The notes below the pieces were generated by a model. That model saw nothing but the letters and a program-made list of their open reading frames with translations. It was not told the DNA's origin and did no database searches. A stretch of 60,000 nt of DNA, from assembly GCA_014529385.2 (NCBI GenBank), contig CM043950.1, forward strand, positions 151,222,945 to 151,282,944, written 5' to 3'. Below, in pieces: positions 9,869-21,644 of this stretch; the first letter of the stretch is position 1, and the number at the start of each line of letters is the position of its first letter. The position numbers and the translations under genes were made by a program. This DNA comes from Adiantum capillus-veneris (Eukaryota > Streptophyta > Polypodiopsida > Polypodiales > Pteridaceae).

Positions 9869-12800
9869 TTGTTTACTCTCTCACTTATGGCCTTCCCTAA
9901 TTTTTATGGTAAGCCTGGGGAGGTTGCTCCAGACTTTTTGGATAATTTGGAAATGGCCTTTCTGGTATCGGGAAGGGATGACAAAGCTACTATGTTAAGG
10001 GCCTTTCCCTTGGTCTTGAGGGAAGGTGCAAAATTATGGTATCAAACTTTGGCACCTGAAGAAAGAAGAGACTGGGAGTCCTTAAAGATGGCCTTCATCG
10101 AAGAATTTTGCCTCCATGAGCCTCCAGAGGAGATATGGAGACAGCTCTTAGAGCTACGCCAAATATCACCCAATGACTATAGAAGCTATGAAGGAAAGTT
10201 TTCCAACCTGTGGGAGAAATGGTGTGCATCATTAGGTGAAGTAGAAAGGGCGCCAGAATGCCTAAAGAAGGACTGTTTCCTGGCAGGGCTTTACCCCATC
10301 CTTCGAGAAAAGGTAAAAGGTAAATTCCCATATACCTTTGATAAAGCTATGACTTATGCAAGGGAGAAGGATACGAAGTTCAAATTCCAAGCTCAACTAC
10401 AAGGGGGAATGGAGCCTCCACCGCTAGCTCAACCTATGGCAAGGGTAGTAGCAGGGATAGGAGCAACAGACCAAGAGTCCTCTCAACAAGAATTACTTCA
10501 ACAAATCACCAATCAACTAGAGAGCCTGTCCATCAATCTGGTTCAAGGTGTAAGGGCTCCCCAGCCAAGAAATGAACGAAATAGACAAGAAGGGCAAAGG
10601 CAAGCACGTGAGTACATTTGCTACAACTGTGGAGAGGTAGGTCACAGCATGTATTATTGCCCCCATCCACGACGCTATCAAGGAAATGGTAATCAAAGAC
10701 GGACTCCTCACCAGCAAGTCACTCCTCCTCAAGCTAGGCCACTAAATGGACAAAATGCACACGTGGCTCCACCAATCCAAATATTGAGACCCCCTCCTCC
10801 ACCACCACAAGCACCAGCAGAGATCCCTCCACTACCATCGGGAGGGGAGGACAGGGCTGTCTTTGTCATAAGTCTTGACAATGGTAAGGATAAAGGGAAA
10901 GAAAAAATGGAGGAAGCTGTTGCCATGCCAATAAAGAGAGTTAGGAGACAAAGAACTGATGAAATGGAAGCTTCAGAGACGGATAAAGGGAATGAGGGTT
11001 CCTCCCAAGTGATAGGAGACAAGAAAAGGAAGAGTAGGTCAAGGAGGCACATAGGAGTAGAAGACTTTCCACTTGGGGTAGGATCCATACCCTACGACCT
11101 GGTAGCAGATGTGAGTAAGCAAGGACCAAAGATTTCATCGCAGCAACTCCTCCACCTTTCCCCAAAGATGCGTAGAACCCGGTCCAAGATGGTCAGCACC
11201 AGGAGGGCTAAGGCAAAGTCAGTTGGGTCTATTAGTGCAAGAGGCATGAAGGATATCGTACCAGTCATTGATGCAGAGATTAAGAGTCAGCGAGTCTCCA
11301 ATGTGTACGTAGATGGTGGAGCCGAGATTTGTGTTATGACAGAGAAATTAATGCACAGGTTGGGTTTGGAAGTAAACGAGCAAACTTCCTTACAAGCTAA
11401 GATGGAAAATAATGTAAGGGTGGCTTGTGTGGGAAAGGTTAATGGAGTAAAGGTTTCAGCTATTGGTGTGGCAATCTCAATTGATGCTTATGTGATCCCA
11501 ACTAAGGGGGAGGGCTATCCGCTAATCCTTGGAAGACCTTGGCTTATGGCTATGAAAGCTAGGCAAGATTGGGAGACAGGTTCCCTTGAGTTGCGACCAA
11601 ATCATAAGGTAGGTGGCAAGCAACAAAAAATTGTGTATGACATGAAGCAGGGTAGACAACAAGACCTAGAGATAGAGACTTCTATGGATGAATGGAGCAC
11701 AAGCAGCTGCTCTTCATCTGAGGATGAGTCATCTGAGGAGGATGCTAGCTCTTTGGAAGTCATGGGTATAATACTGCGAAACCCAGAAGGAGAAGGTGGT
11801 CAAGACTCTCTAAACAAGGAAGAAGCCACAGGCTTAGAGGAGATTCTAGCTAAGGACCTACTAGAAGAAGAGAGAGAACCCTATTTGCAGGTACTAAAGA
11901 AGCATGCTGGCCTCTTTATAACTGATTACGAGCACATTAGAGGAGTGACGGTAACCCAACACCATATCCAATTAAAGGAATGTGCCAAACCAGTGGTGCA
12001 AAGGCTAAGGAGATTAGGGCTAGTGCAACAAGATGCACTCTTAAAAGAAGTAAAAAGATTACTCAAGGCAAGATTTATCTACCCAATGGAAGATTCTGAG
12101 TGGGTGTCTCCAGTTGTGGTAGCACCAAAGAAAAATGGGAAGTGGAGGGTATGTGTGGATTACAAGCCTCTAAACGCAGCCACAAAAAGGGACCATTTTC
12201 CTTTGCCTTTTCAAGATGAAATACTAAATGAAGTGGCTGGTCATGAAAGGTACACAGTGTGTGATGGGTACTCAGGCTACTTCCAAATCAGAATCGCAGA
12301 TGAAGACCAAAGAAAGACTACCTTCATAACACCTTGGGGGTGTTTTGCTTATAGAGTTATGCCTTTTGGTTTAACTAATGCCCCAGCTACTTTCCAGAGG
12401 TTTATGAACTTGGTGTTTCAACCTTACTTTGGTAAGTCCATACGAGTCTTCATTGATGATTTTTGCATTTACAGCTCTAGGGAAGTACATCTGTCCAAGG
12501 TTCATGAAGGTTTCACCCGTCTGGACCAATTGGGTGGGCAATTGAATAAAGACAAGTGCCACATAGGTGAGAGCAAGGTAAAGACATTGTTAGCTTTACC
12601 TACTCCTTCAAACGTGAAGCAACTAGTCTCCTTCATTCAAAAGGTTCGCTACATGGGACGATTCATACATCTCCTTTCTCAGGCAATCTATCCTTTGCAG
12701 CAACTCACTAAACACACTACATTGACATGAAGTGAGGAGGGTGAAAGGTGCTTTCAAGAAGTTAAAACCATTTTGAGCTCATTGCCTGTCGTCCTACAGC

Positions 12801-15025
12801 CCACATGGGGTGAATTATTCTATGTAAATCCTAGTGTAGGTCCAGAAGCTCTAGGAGTTGTCTTGATGCAAAAAGACCCAAAGACATCTCTCATGAGACC
12901 AGTCTACTTCTCTAGTAGAGTGATGACAGCTGCTGAAAAGGGTTTCAGCGCAACTGAGCAATTGGTGCTAGCTCTTAAGTTTGCAGTGGAGAAGTTTCAG
13001 GCTTACTTACTTCCGAGACAATTTGTGGTGATCACAACTAAGGAGGTTTTTCCATATGCCCTACAACACATGGAATTGTCTCAAAGAATAGCAAAGTGGG
13101 TGGTGCAGCTTCAAGAGTTTGACTACACACTACAAGTAGAGGATTCCACCCGTGCTTGTTTGGCAGATGTCCTAACACAAAGGTGTTATGAGAAGGCCAA
13201 GAAAGAGGCACCTAGTAAGGTACCGCCTATCCCGGAGCCTGAAGTTCTACTGGGAGCACACAGTCTATATTTTGATGAGGCTTAGAAGAGGACCAAAGAC
13301 AAGGCATCAGCAGGCATAGTAATTTTAGGTCCAGAGAAGGAGAAGATCTTTGCAAAAGGGTTTCGTCTAAAAGAGGTTCATTCTAACAATGAAGCAGAGT
13401 ACCATGCCCTTGTTTTAGGGTTGCAATGTTGTCTTTCTCAGGGCATCACAAAGCTAAATGTTTTTGGTGACTCCATGTTGATTGTTAAGCAAATGGTTGG
13501 TGTATGGGCCTGTAAAAATGAAAAATTGTATGTTAAGATGAGGGAAGCAAAGGCCTTGTTGAAGGGTTTTAAAGAAGTTCGAGTGCACTTTGTACCTAGA
13601 GATCAAAATCGAGAAGCAGATGCCTTAGCAGGTGAAGAACTACAAACTCTCATAATAGGTGCTATCCTTGTGAAAAGTCCTTTATACCAGGGAAAGGAGG
13701 AGCTGCATGATTTACTTTACTTTCTTGAGCATTGTGAAGCACCCTATGGTATGAGTAAAAGTGAACGTAGGTGGTTGGCAAAAAAGGCTACCAGCTATAG
13801 CTTAGTGAATGAGGACTTGTATTGTAGAGGGAAAGATGCTGTCTTAAGGAGAGTTCCTGCATCCCAGGAGATAAAGGATATTTTGTTTAGTTGTCATGAA
13901 GGTGTGTGTGGTGGCCACTTTGCACAAGAGATTACTAGCAGAAAGATTTTACAAGCAGGGTTCACGTGGCCAAGCCTCCATCGAGATGTACAACATTGGT
14001 GCCGCACATGTGAGGTTTGCCAAAAAGCTGGACCAAGGCGTCTTACCCATGAAAATCAACATCCAATCAAAACCTATGGGCCATTTGAAAAATGGGGGAT
14101 AGATGCAATAGGGCCACTACCTTGCACTCAATCAGGGAAGGAATACATCATTATGGGGGTGGAGTACATGACCAGATGGGCAGAAGCTCGTCCCACAAAG
14201 CGCATCACAGCCAAGGACGTGAGTGATTTCATTTTTGAATGCCTTTGTTGCCGTTTTGGCACACCTTTGGAGATTCTCTCGGTTAGGGGACCGGGATTTC
14301 GAGCTGATTTAGTCAGGCAATTGATGAGCAAGTTAAAAATCAAGCGCAGGCACTCTACACCATACTACCCTCAATGCAATGGTCTTGTGGAAAAGGTAAA
14401 TGGTCTTATATGTAAAATCATCACTAAGCAAGTGCATTTACATCCTAAGGCATGGGACAAACACCTAGATGCAGCACTTTGGACCTACAGAACATCCTTT
14501 AAAACATCCTTGGGGTATACACCTTTTCACTTGGTTTACGGGCAAGAGGCACTATTGCCTATAGAAGTGGAGCTAGCGAGCCTCCGAGTTCTAAAAGCAC
14601 ATCAAGAGGATAGTCAAGAGAAGTAGGTGGAAGGAAGAATCATCGATTTGGAGAGGTTAGGGCTAGATCAAGAGTCAGCAGTAAAGTACTATGCAGCCCA
14701 GGCAGAGAAGAAACGAAAGAAGTTCAATCGCAACCTTGTCAAGAAAGGTATCAAGGAAGGTTCTTTAGTGCTCAGATACGATAATCGCTTTGATCGCAGG
14801 AAGGATGGTAAGTTCTTGCTTAAGTGGGAAGGCGCTTTTGTAGTGATACAGAGGTTCTCAAATGGTAGTTACCAGCTAGGTGACCTAGATGGTAAGGTAC
14901 ATCAGACCCCGGTAAATGGTTGGTGATTGAAGGCCTACCAATGTCGTCTTTCACAGCCATATGCTGGTGAAATCAATGCTAAGGATGGTTCAGAGGAGAG
15001 CTCATCATATTCGAGCTCCAACTAA
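9869..15025 (+). pseudogene. Gypsy gag-pol polyprotein, one frame with four internal stops
   Basis: A single reading frame runs 5.15 kb. Gag lies in the first 250 residues (WYQTLAPEERRDWESLKMAF). A zinc knuckle CYNCGEVGHSMYYC is near residue 251. The protease site reads VYVDGGAEIC near residue 482, where D-S/T-G is usual. RT has CDGYSGYFQI, MPFGLTNAPATFQ and VFIDDF near residue 860. RNase H is at 12.77-13.27 kb. A second RNase H at 13.27-13.63 kb keeps NEAEY, GDS and READALA. Integrase follows, with a His2Cys2 finger (13.88-14.03 kb), WGIDAIGP, LSVRGPGF and VEKVNG. Stops are at 12728 (TGA), 13283 (TAG), 14624 (TAG) and 14924 (TGA). The second catalytic Asp of integrase is Val (14282-14284). 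Gag may start at MAFPNF, 9887. Confidence 0.9.
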
Positions 15026-15322
15026 GGTAACAATCATGTACATAGTCGTTTCAAAAAAAAAAAAAAAAAGAGAATGCTACCAGTGAAAGCGGATATTGAC
15101 AATGGATGGGGTATGGCTTTCAAGGGTCTAGGAGACCAGTTGTTAGTCATGGATGGATACAATTATTCATCAGAAAGGACTAAACAGGGTGCATCAACCA
15201 AGAAAGTAGTAACATGGCAAATTCAGTTGGTACCAGGCGGGTAAGTATTCAAGAGAACCCTATTGTAGCACAACCTACAGCTAGAGGCATCAAATACCTC
15301 TAGCTTAAGGGGGAGGGCTATA
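15026..15322 (+). other. Gypsy 3' untranslated region and polypurine tract
   Basis: No env-like frame is present. An A-run lies at about 15051-15069. The polypurine tract AAGGGGGAGGG (15307-15317) sits just before the 3' LTR, where plus-strand DNA synthesis would be primed. Confidence 0.75.
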
Positions 15323-16834
15323 TGATGCATGGTTTTTAGGACCCCTTCTGAAGATGCAATAAAGGCACAGTCAGTTGTTGGGGAGATGAGGATACTCTAG
15401 TCCAAGGGATCTCGAAAGAGAAGAAAAATCTACTTCACAAGCACCAAAGAGTAAAAAGTGCCATGGACAGAAGATACGTGGGAACGAGCTCTTATGCATG
15501 CCTACAACCTATATCTTACAGAATAGCCCATTCTAGGTGTGAATTTCTAGTGAAATTTACACGAGGATGTTCATGTGGACTCGCAGCACAGCATACTCCG
15601 TTTTCACTTTTTTTACCGACAGTAAATATTTTTTTACCACAGTAAATATTTTTCACCTACATGGTAAATACAAATCACTTTTTACCTACAGTAACTTTTT
15701 TTACCATGGCAAATATTTTTTACTGCACCATAAGTATTTGGTAGGTAACAATTCACTGTTACTAGAAGCAGTGATTGGGCATCAACAATGCAGTTACAGA
15801 AGGAGAAAAGGGGAAAATCTTATGGTAAAGGTGAGTCAACAGGGATAAAGACTTTTGAGTTGAAAAGAGACATGCTAATTTTTTCAAAGAACACATGTCA
15901 AAAGAAGCCATGGTTGAGGATTTTTTGAGAATTTGATATTCAGGAGGACCCAGCTGCCACCTCCCCCCCGCAGGTCCCTCCCTGACATGTGCAGAACCTC
16001 CAGTTTCAACAGCCACCTTACCTCCTCTTAAATGTTGGTCAAGGCCTTATCCCCATGTGTCACAATCAGAAAAATCAGCATTTACCCTCCCCTCTCACAT
16101 CACTCTAGAGAATATCTTGATGGTGACATATCAGGTGACCTCAATCTGTTGACCACCCTAAGCAAAAAGTAACCCCAATCAGCGGATTTAAGCATGTTTA
16201 TCCCTAATCCTAAACCCTCTCAGAAACCTATATAAGGAGGCCTTCTCTCACTCAAAACAAACACTTCACCCACTTCACCAAGCAACGAAGCTATGACGAC
16301 ATTGCTCACAACGAGGAGCTATGGATGGAGCTCTACTCTCTCTCCCTCTCTCTCTCTCCCTCTAGTATGCTACATTACTAGCCCTAAAACCTAAATAAGG
16401 AGTCTTCTCTCATCCTCCATGGCCACCATCCTCGCCATCATTCTCCAAGGTATTGATGTGTTGCTAGTAGGATCATACCTACTTGCTGGGTTGATTGTTT
16501 TTGACAAGGGGTTATGCCATCCTTGGCTTGCTTCTCTATATCCTTGTTATGTATGATCAGATGCCGTTGTATTGTTAAGCTGATGTCTTGTGTATATATA
16601 TGCTACATAAGGTCCCTAAGCTTCGTTTCTATGTGTTTTGCCATATGTTTTGATTCCATCATAATGCCAGAAGTCTCACTTGCCTATGTGCACTATGTGT
16701 GAGGTCCCTAAACCTCTTAATTTAGGGTGGTGCCCCCTTTGTTTTGTTCTTTGCTTGTTTGCATGAGGCGTGGTTTGTGGAGTGTGCACGAGTACAGAGG
16801 CCACCCGATTGCACTGCTCTTTATCCCGCTATCA
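15323..16834 (+). repeat. Gypsy 3' LTR
   Basis: 1512 bases, TGATGCATGG...GCTATCA. It differs from the 5' LTR by scattered substitutions, loss of about two AGTAAATATT-type tandem units (15618-15730) and a 5-base insertion near 16108. The TATA box is at 16228-16237. Confidence 0.92.
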
Positions 16835-17248
16835 GTATGTTGGTGAATCTCACCACCCTCATTCTTAACTCCAACATTTTCACTGAAGCAATTCCTCCTG
16901 AGCTTGGGAGGTGTTCACAACTTGCTACCCTTGATTTGGGCAGTAACAATCTAGGTGGTTGAATACCCGAGGCAATTGAGAACCTACCTGAGCTAGATTG
17001 CCTTGTTCTATCGGATAATCAGCTCGATGGAACAATTCCAGACAAGATATTCTCTTTTACTACAGAATTCAACATGCTAGCTTACATGTGTTGCTTCAAG
17101 GTAACATGCTGAGTGGCAGCATTTTGGGGGAGCTTTCTGCTCTCCATAATCTTACTACTCTAGACCTCTCATAGAATGGTTTGGTTGGCAGTCTCCCTCC
17201 GTGTTTGGGAGAATTGGGCAGGTTGCAAGGCCTAAACTTGGGCCACAA
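16835..17248 (+). pseudogene. EMS1-like LRR receptor pseudogene, part 2
   Basis: Continues the LRR series right after the gypsy element: MLVNLTTLILNSNIF, then EAIPPELGRCSQLATLDLGS, then ELDCLVLSDNQLDGTIPDKI. The run IPxELGxCxxLxTLDLGSNNL followed by LxCLVLSxNxLxGxIPxK is the section that most resembles EMS1. An in-frame TGA follows SNNLGG (16960) and later frames shift. The piece ends exactly at the target duplication CAA of CACTA copy A (17246-17248). Confidence 0.75.
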
Positions 17249-17450
17249 CACTACAAGAGGTTGTGTGCTCTTGTGACGCTGTGAGCGACGGAAATACAGT
17301 GGGTTTTTATAACCCCTGGCGTCGCTAAAATTAACCGTCGCTAATAGCGTCGCTATATAACGACGATCATAGCGACGGTTATAGCGACGTTTACACAGAA
17401 GTCTATAGCAACGCTACAGAGCCATAAAAAGCGACGGTTAAAGCGACGCC
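17249..17450. repeat. CACTA A left end and subterminal repeats
   Basis: After the 12-bp end come repeated AGCGACG / CGTCGCT cores in both orientations at about 10-25-base spacing. By analogy with En/Spm they are candidate binding sites for the TnpA-like protein. The GACGC...TTTTTATAACCCC part is shared with the matching ends of copies B and C. Confidence 0.8.
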
Positions 17451-17829
17451 CGAGAGAAGTTTTTTTTGGTGACAGGGCATTGAATGCCCTGCCACCCATC
17501 AAGCATATTGTACTTGATTCACTTTTTTTAAAAAGTGCAAGGGTAGATAATAGACCCAAAATAGTCACCCACAAGACGCATTGTTTGCAAAATTGACAAG
17601 TGTAAAATTGACAATTGTACACATCATAGGCAAAATGAATTGATTGGCAAATGTAATAATGACAATTGTACAACATCATAGGCATAAAGAATTGATTGGC
17701 AAAATGAACTGCGGTGACAAATGTAATAATATACATGGTTCAAAAAGACGTATAAAATCCGTCTCATGATACATAAGCTATGAGAAACCCTAAACTAATG
17801 CTATCTAGCTACGGCTAAAGTGACGTCGT
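17451..17829. other. CACTA A 3' flank of TnpA gene
   Basis: AT-rich non-coding sequence between the subterminal repeats and the TnpA stop, conserved in copies B (24791-25151) and C (48981-49330). It probably holds the 3' untranslated region and terminator of the TnpA-like gene. Confidence 0.5.
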
Positions 17830-19139
17830 CTAGTCAGACGTCTCATCGCGTCCAAGCGGAGTATCTGTCGGATTCTGCAAAAAAAGACAATAAGACAGCT
17901 TTCAGTAAGTATAAACATATAACGACATTTATAAAACAATACAAAAAATAGAAAAGAGTAAACCCTAATACTAACCATGCCGCCGCGAGAACTGAGAATG
18001 TCTATCAGGGCGTTTAAGCCCTTTCTGCCTGCGTACTCGCGCTCGTACGGTGTGGGATCACGTCCTGTCATCGACCACTGTCAAAACATACAAAGATTTC
18101 ATTATGTTAGAATTAAAAAACTCATAAACCCTAAACTATCGAACATAAAGAGCAATGCGAAAACACTTACAAAATCGGCCTCAAATGATGCCCATCCACC
18201 ACTCCCCAAGTGGTGCGAGCTCCCTGCCGCTACTCGCGCTCTGGCTGCATCCTTTTGTTGCTTCCACTTGTCGGGATTCTCGCGCGCTGCTTTCTTCGCA
18301 TTCTTCCAATCTTCTTTGGCCAGCCAATCTGGCCTGTTCCACCCATGCTTGATTGCTTTTTGCACTTCGGAACGCTTGTGTTTGCAGTATTCGCGCATTC
18401 GAATCTTCATCAGGTCTTCATTGAAGCGTTGATCCCATGTTGGAACGGGAAACTCATCATGAAGTATGCTGATGACTCTGTTTTTAAAATCCCTTGGTAC
18501 TTCACTCCATTTGTTTAGTATGTAGTGTCTAAACAGTTGAGAGCAAAGACCACGCATGCGCGAGATCACCTTCTTGCCGTCATCATCCATGATGATGCCG
18601 TCGCTGAAGTCGACAGAGTAAGGCAAGCCCTCTGGCCGGTGACGCGTGAACCTTGGTGTCCCGGCAAGGGTCTCTAGCGGCGTGTCGATGGGGGTACGGA
18701 CGTCAGGTGTCTCCACCGGCGTCTGGGCCCCGAAGCGAGGAGTGTCGAGTGGGGTGGCTCCTGGCGGAGTAGGTAGAGGTGTGTAGCTGCTAGGAACAGT
18801 CAGCCGCGCAAAACCTGGCGTAGATGGAGATGTTGTGGCTGGTGTGGGGGCGGGCAAAGAAGGGGAGGGTAAAGAGCCTCGTTGAACACGAGACGGTGTG
18901 GAGGCATCGGCGGCGGAATCCCCACAACAACCGCCACCGCCACCACTAGAGCGACGGTGTATAGACGAGTGTGAAGATCGTCTCGTCGACGCCGAAGCTT
19001 TGGAGCGCGCCAAATGCTCCAAAAGAGAGGGAGATGCGGATGGAGTAGGAACGCGCGATGATGCGCCAGAGCGATGATGCTCCACGGACCAGTGTCTCTG
19101 TTGTGGTGACAAAGAAAAAAGAAACTCCTCATCATCCAT
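17830..19139 (-). CDS. TnpA-like protein of CACTA A (Ptta/En/Spm family)
   Basis: Inferred minus-strand exons are 19139-18171 (969 nt), 18077-17976 (102 nt) and 17874-17830 (45 nt). Each boundary has GT/AG sites (GTAAGT, GTTAGT) and they join in phase to give 371 residues without a stop. The N-terminal half is Ser/Thr/Pro-rich with a Gly/Cys run and a cluster of Thr-Pro dipeptides. The C-terminal half has LAKEDWKNAKKAAREN and GSGGWASFEADF followed by TGRDPTPYERE, the pattern of the plant Ptta/En/Spm transposase-associated family. It is expected to bind subterminal repeats. The ATG at 19139 follows a TGCAG acceptor, so a 5' non-coding exon is likely. Confidence 0.75.
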
Positions 19140-19411
19140 ACCTGCATTAAACACACGAATATTTAAACTTAATATTGAATGAATAGAGTAGACAATGACG
19201 CAAAGACCATTTAATACAATGACGTAATGACGCATATAAATACAATGACGCAATGAATTGAGTGATAGAAGAGGCAATTTGAAAACTCAGAATTTTCAAT
19301 CAAAAGATGTGAGCGCGAGTAGAAAAGAGCATTATACACCATGGAAGGTACTTAGAGAGCCAGAGCTTTTACAACACGGAGCAAAATTGTTCAAATACAA
19401 TATTTGTGGCT

Positions 19412-20857
19412 TTAAGAGATCTCTCTCTCATCCTCGCATAACTCAGCATAACCTTATATATCTATATAGAGCTCTCCGTTTAAACACATATCCTTTGTTT
19501 CATTTCGTATCTCCTCTGCATGCACCCCATATAGAGTAGTAGCATCTTGATGCTCGTCTCGCAACACCGCAGCGGCTTCTGATTGAGCATCTTCTCTGAT
19601 CTCCTCCATTGATGCCGTTGTGATTGGCACATGGTAGCCTTCATACGTCCTTGCACTACGAGGGGCTACCTCTATGACGTACCGCCAGTTTGATGTAGAC
19701 TTTGCATGTAGGATGAAATATTACCTGCCAGAGCCACATAACTTACATGAGAGCTTTCATGCACATAACTTGTAAAAGGGGGATGTTAACTATTTACATA
19801 CTTACTTGTTCACAATGCTCGGGTAGTACGAAAGTGTCTCTTAGGTCAGTCCATTTTCTTAGTAGAATCCACCTCAAGAAACCAGACTCTCCTCTACGCA
19901 CAGTAGCGTTGCGACCCTCCATGATTATCTTGAACCATTGCACGTCGAAAAAGTCGACAAAAAATCCTCTGTAATCGATCCTCAAAATCTCTTGTAGCGT
20001 GCCGAAGTAAGTGAGTTCCGCCACCACACGATCTGCATCAGATGAACGTCGTCGACTAGACTGTTCAAATTTTGCCATGATTCCACAATCTTGAGTAAAA
20101 CGCTTTTTGTCGATCCGTTCTACCCTAAAATGTCGACCTTTACACCATGCAGCTGTGTATGACTTATACTACAACGAACAAAGATTATGAGTGGCCGTTC
20201 AAACGTTTAGAAATAAAGTCACTAGCTAGTCGTACATTGCAAACTTACCTTGGTCGCGCAACCCCGAGAGTACTCCCACTCTTGCTCAGTCACTTCGTCA
20301 CTGCATTGTTGTGCGCTTTTCAATTGGTTGTGCAACCATCTTAAGCTCATGAATGTTGGTAGGCTCTCCAGAACCGTCGGATAGTGCATCGGTGGTCGTC
20401 TTCCCCGTCTCCACTCGATTCGTGCCCTTTGTCGCTCTTGCTTTGCATCCTCATATTGTGAAATCCACTTTTGCATCACTGGATTGTGAAGCATGCAAAA
20501 TCGGTTGATTTTAGCCTCTAGATCTTCCGTCATCTTCTTCTCAACACCGAGATTGCACATGACAATCCCAGATATGCGCTCATCATCTATGGTTTGCCAT
20601 AGCGTGTCCCGGGCTTTATCAAATCGGTCTAGCCACTCTCCAATGTACACTAGGACTCTGATACCAACCAACCTTCTGCCATGCTACCCTCCAGATGTGC
20701 CTTTTGACGCACATATCCCTTAAGCGTTTTCATGAAACGTTCTAAGAAGAACATCCATCTGGAATGAACTGTGCCAGCTATTTCCACCTCATCAACTATG
20801 TGAACAAGAAGATGCACCTGAATGGTTAGCATGGTAGTAGGAAAATGTTTCTCAAAC
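19412..20857 (-). pseudogene. Truncated tnp2-type transposase remnant of CACTA A
   Basis: Only the C-terminal part remains: a partial exon 4 (20249 to about 20857), exon 5 (19806-20168) and the exon 6 region (stop at 19412-19414). Exon 4 keeps GTVHSRWMFFLERFMK and EQEWEYSRGCATK. One base is missing near 20652 relative to copies B and C, shifting the frame. The catalytic region is absent, so no transposase can be made. The region between this and the TnpA start (19140-19411) is the intergenic stretch shared with B and C. Confidence 0.85.
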
Positions 20858-21111
20858 CTAATCTTTAACGTCTTTTAGGATAGTTTCCTACGACGTTATA
20901 ACTCTCTTCTTCTTGTGTGTGTGCGCATGTGTGGATGTGTGTGCCAATAAAAAGAGATAAATGGTATAACCTTTCTATCACCCATGCCAAGTATGATAGA
21001 TTGGTTATGCCATTTCCCTCTTGAATAATAGGTCTTGAGTTCAACTCCTCGTCGGCTAGATCTTTAGGTCTTTTAACTTTAATTATTTTCCTACGACGTT
21101 AAATTAGTTTC
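20858..21111. other. CACTA A deletion junction and non-coding arm
   Basis: The sequence jumps from exon 4 directly to the arm that in copy B starts near 30662. No genes. Confidence 0.7.
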
Positions 21112-21382
21112 TCTCTCTTTCTCTCTCAATGTGTGTGCGTTTTTTTGTTTATGCATGTTTTCTCTCTCTTTTCCTCTCTCAATGTGTGCATTTTTTGTTT
21201 ATGCATGTTCTCTCTCTCTTTTCCTCTCTCGATGTGTGTGTTTTTTGTTTATGCATGCTCTCTCTCTCTTTTCCTCTCTCAATGTGTGTGTGCATTCTTT
21301 GTTTATGTATGTGTGTGTGTGCGTTTTTGTTTATGTTTGTACTCTCTCTCTCTCTCTCTCTCTCAAAAAAAAAAAAACACTA

Positions 21383-21433
<51 letters not shown>

Positions 21434-21495
21434 AAGAGGGGAAGGGAACATGAGAGTGAGGAGAGGGAAGGAGCATACCTGGCTCTCCTTCCTCT

Positions 21496-21560
<65 letters not shown>
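21112..21560. repeat. CACTA A minisatellite plus CT/GT/GA microsatellites
   Basis: About four tandem units of roughly 50 bases (CT-run, CAATGTGTGYG, TTTTTTGTTTATGCATG) are followed by (CT)n, (GT)n, (GA)n and (GT)n/(GA)n runs. Copies B and C have the same arrangement. Confidence 0.9.
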
Positions 21561-21566
<6 letters not shown>

Positions 21567-21644
21567 CGTTACCTGCTCCTTGCTTGAGGGCGCCGAAAAA
21601 CTCAGATCTGAGATCTGAGTTTTTGGGCGCTCTCTGTTATTTTT

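Larger units (their letters stand above)
6984..16834 (+). mobile_element. Ty3/gypsy LTR retrotransposon, Tat-type, complete but inactive
   Basis: Both LTRs start TGAT and end ATCA. They are flanked by a perfect 5-bp duplication GTATG (6979-6983 and 16835-16839). Total length is 9851 bases. The internal order is: possible upstream ORF, gag, zinc knuckle, protease, reverse transcriptase, RNase H, a second RNase H, then integrase. RT before integrase makes it gypsy, and the dual RNase H is typical of the Tat lineage. It is inserted in the EMS1-like pseudogene in the same orientation. Four internal stop codons and a substituted integrase Asp indicate it is no longer active. Confidence 0.93.

Noticed and set aside
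10729-11165. Minus-strand open frames of 74-119 codons across gypsy gag
   Set aside because: They are antisense to a clear gag-pol frame and show no similarity to known proteins.
15026-15322. Possible env-like gene after gypsy integrase
   Set aside because: Fewer than 300 bases remain before the 3' LTR and no open frame with membrane segments is present.
18102-19277. A start upstream of MDDEEF for the CACTA A TnpA-like protein (MPLLSLNSLRH...)
   Set aside because: The upstream stretch crosses a TGCAG splice-acceptor-like site and AT-rich intron-like sequence. The ATG at 19139 is conserved in A, B and C.
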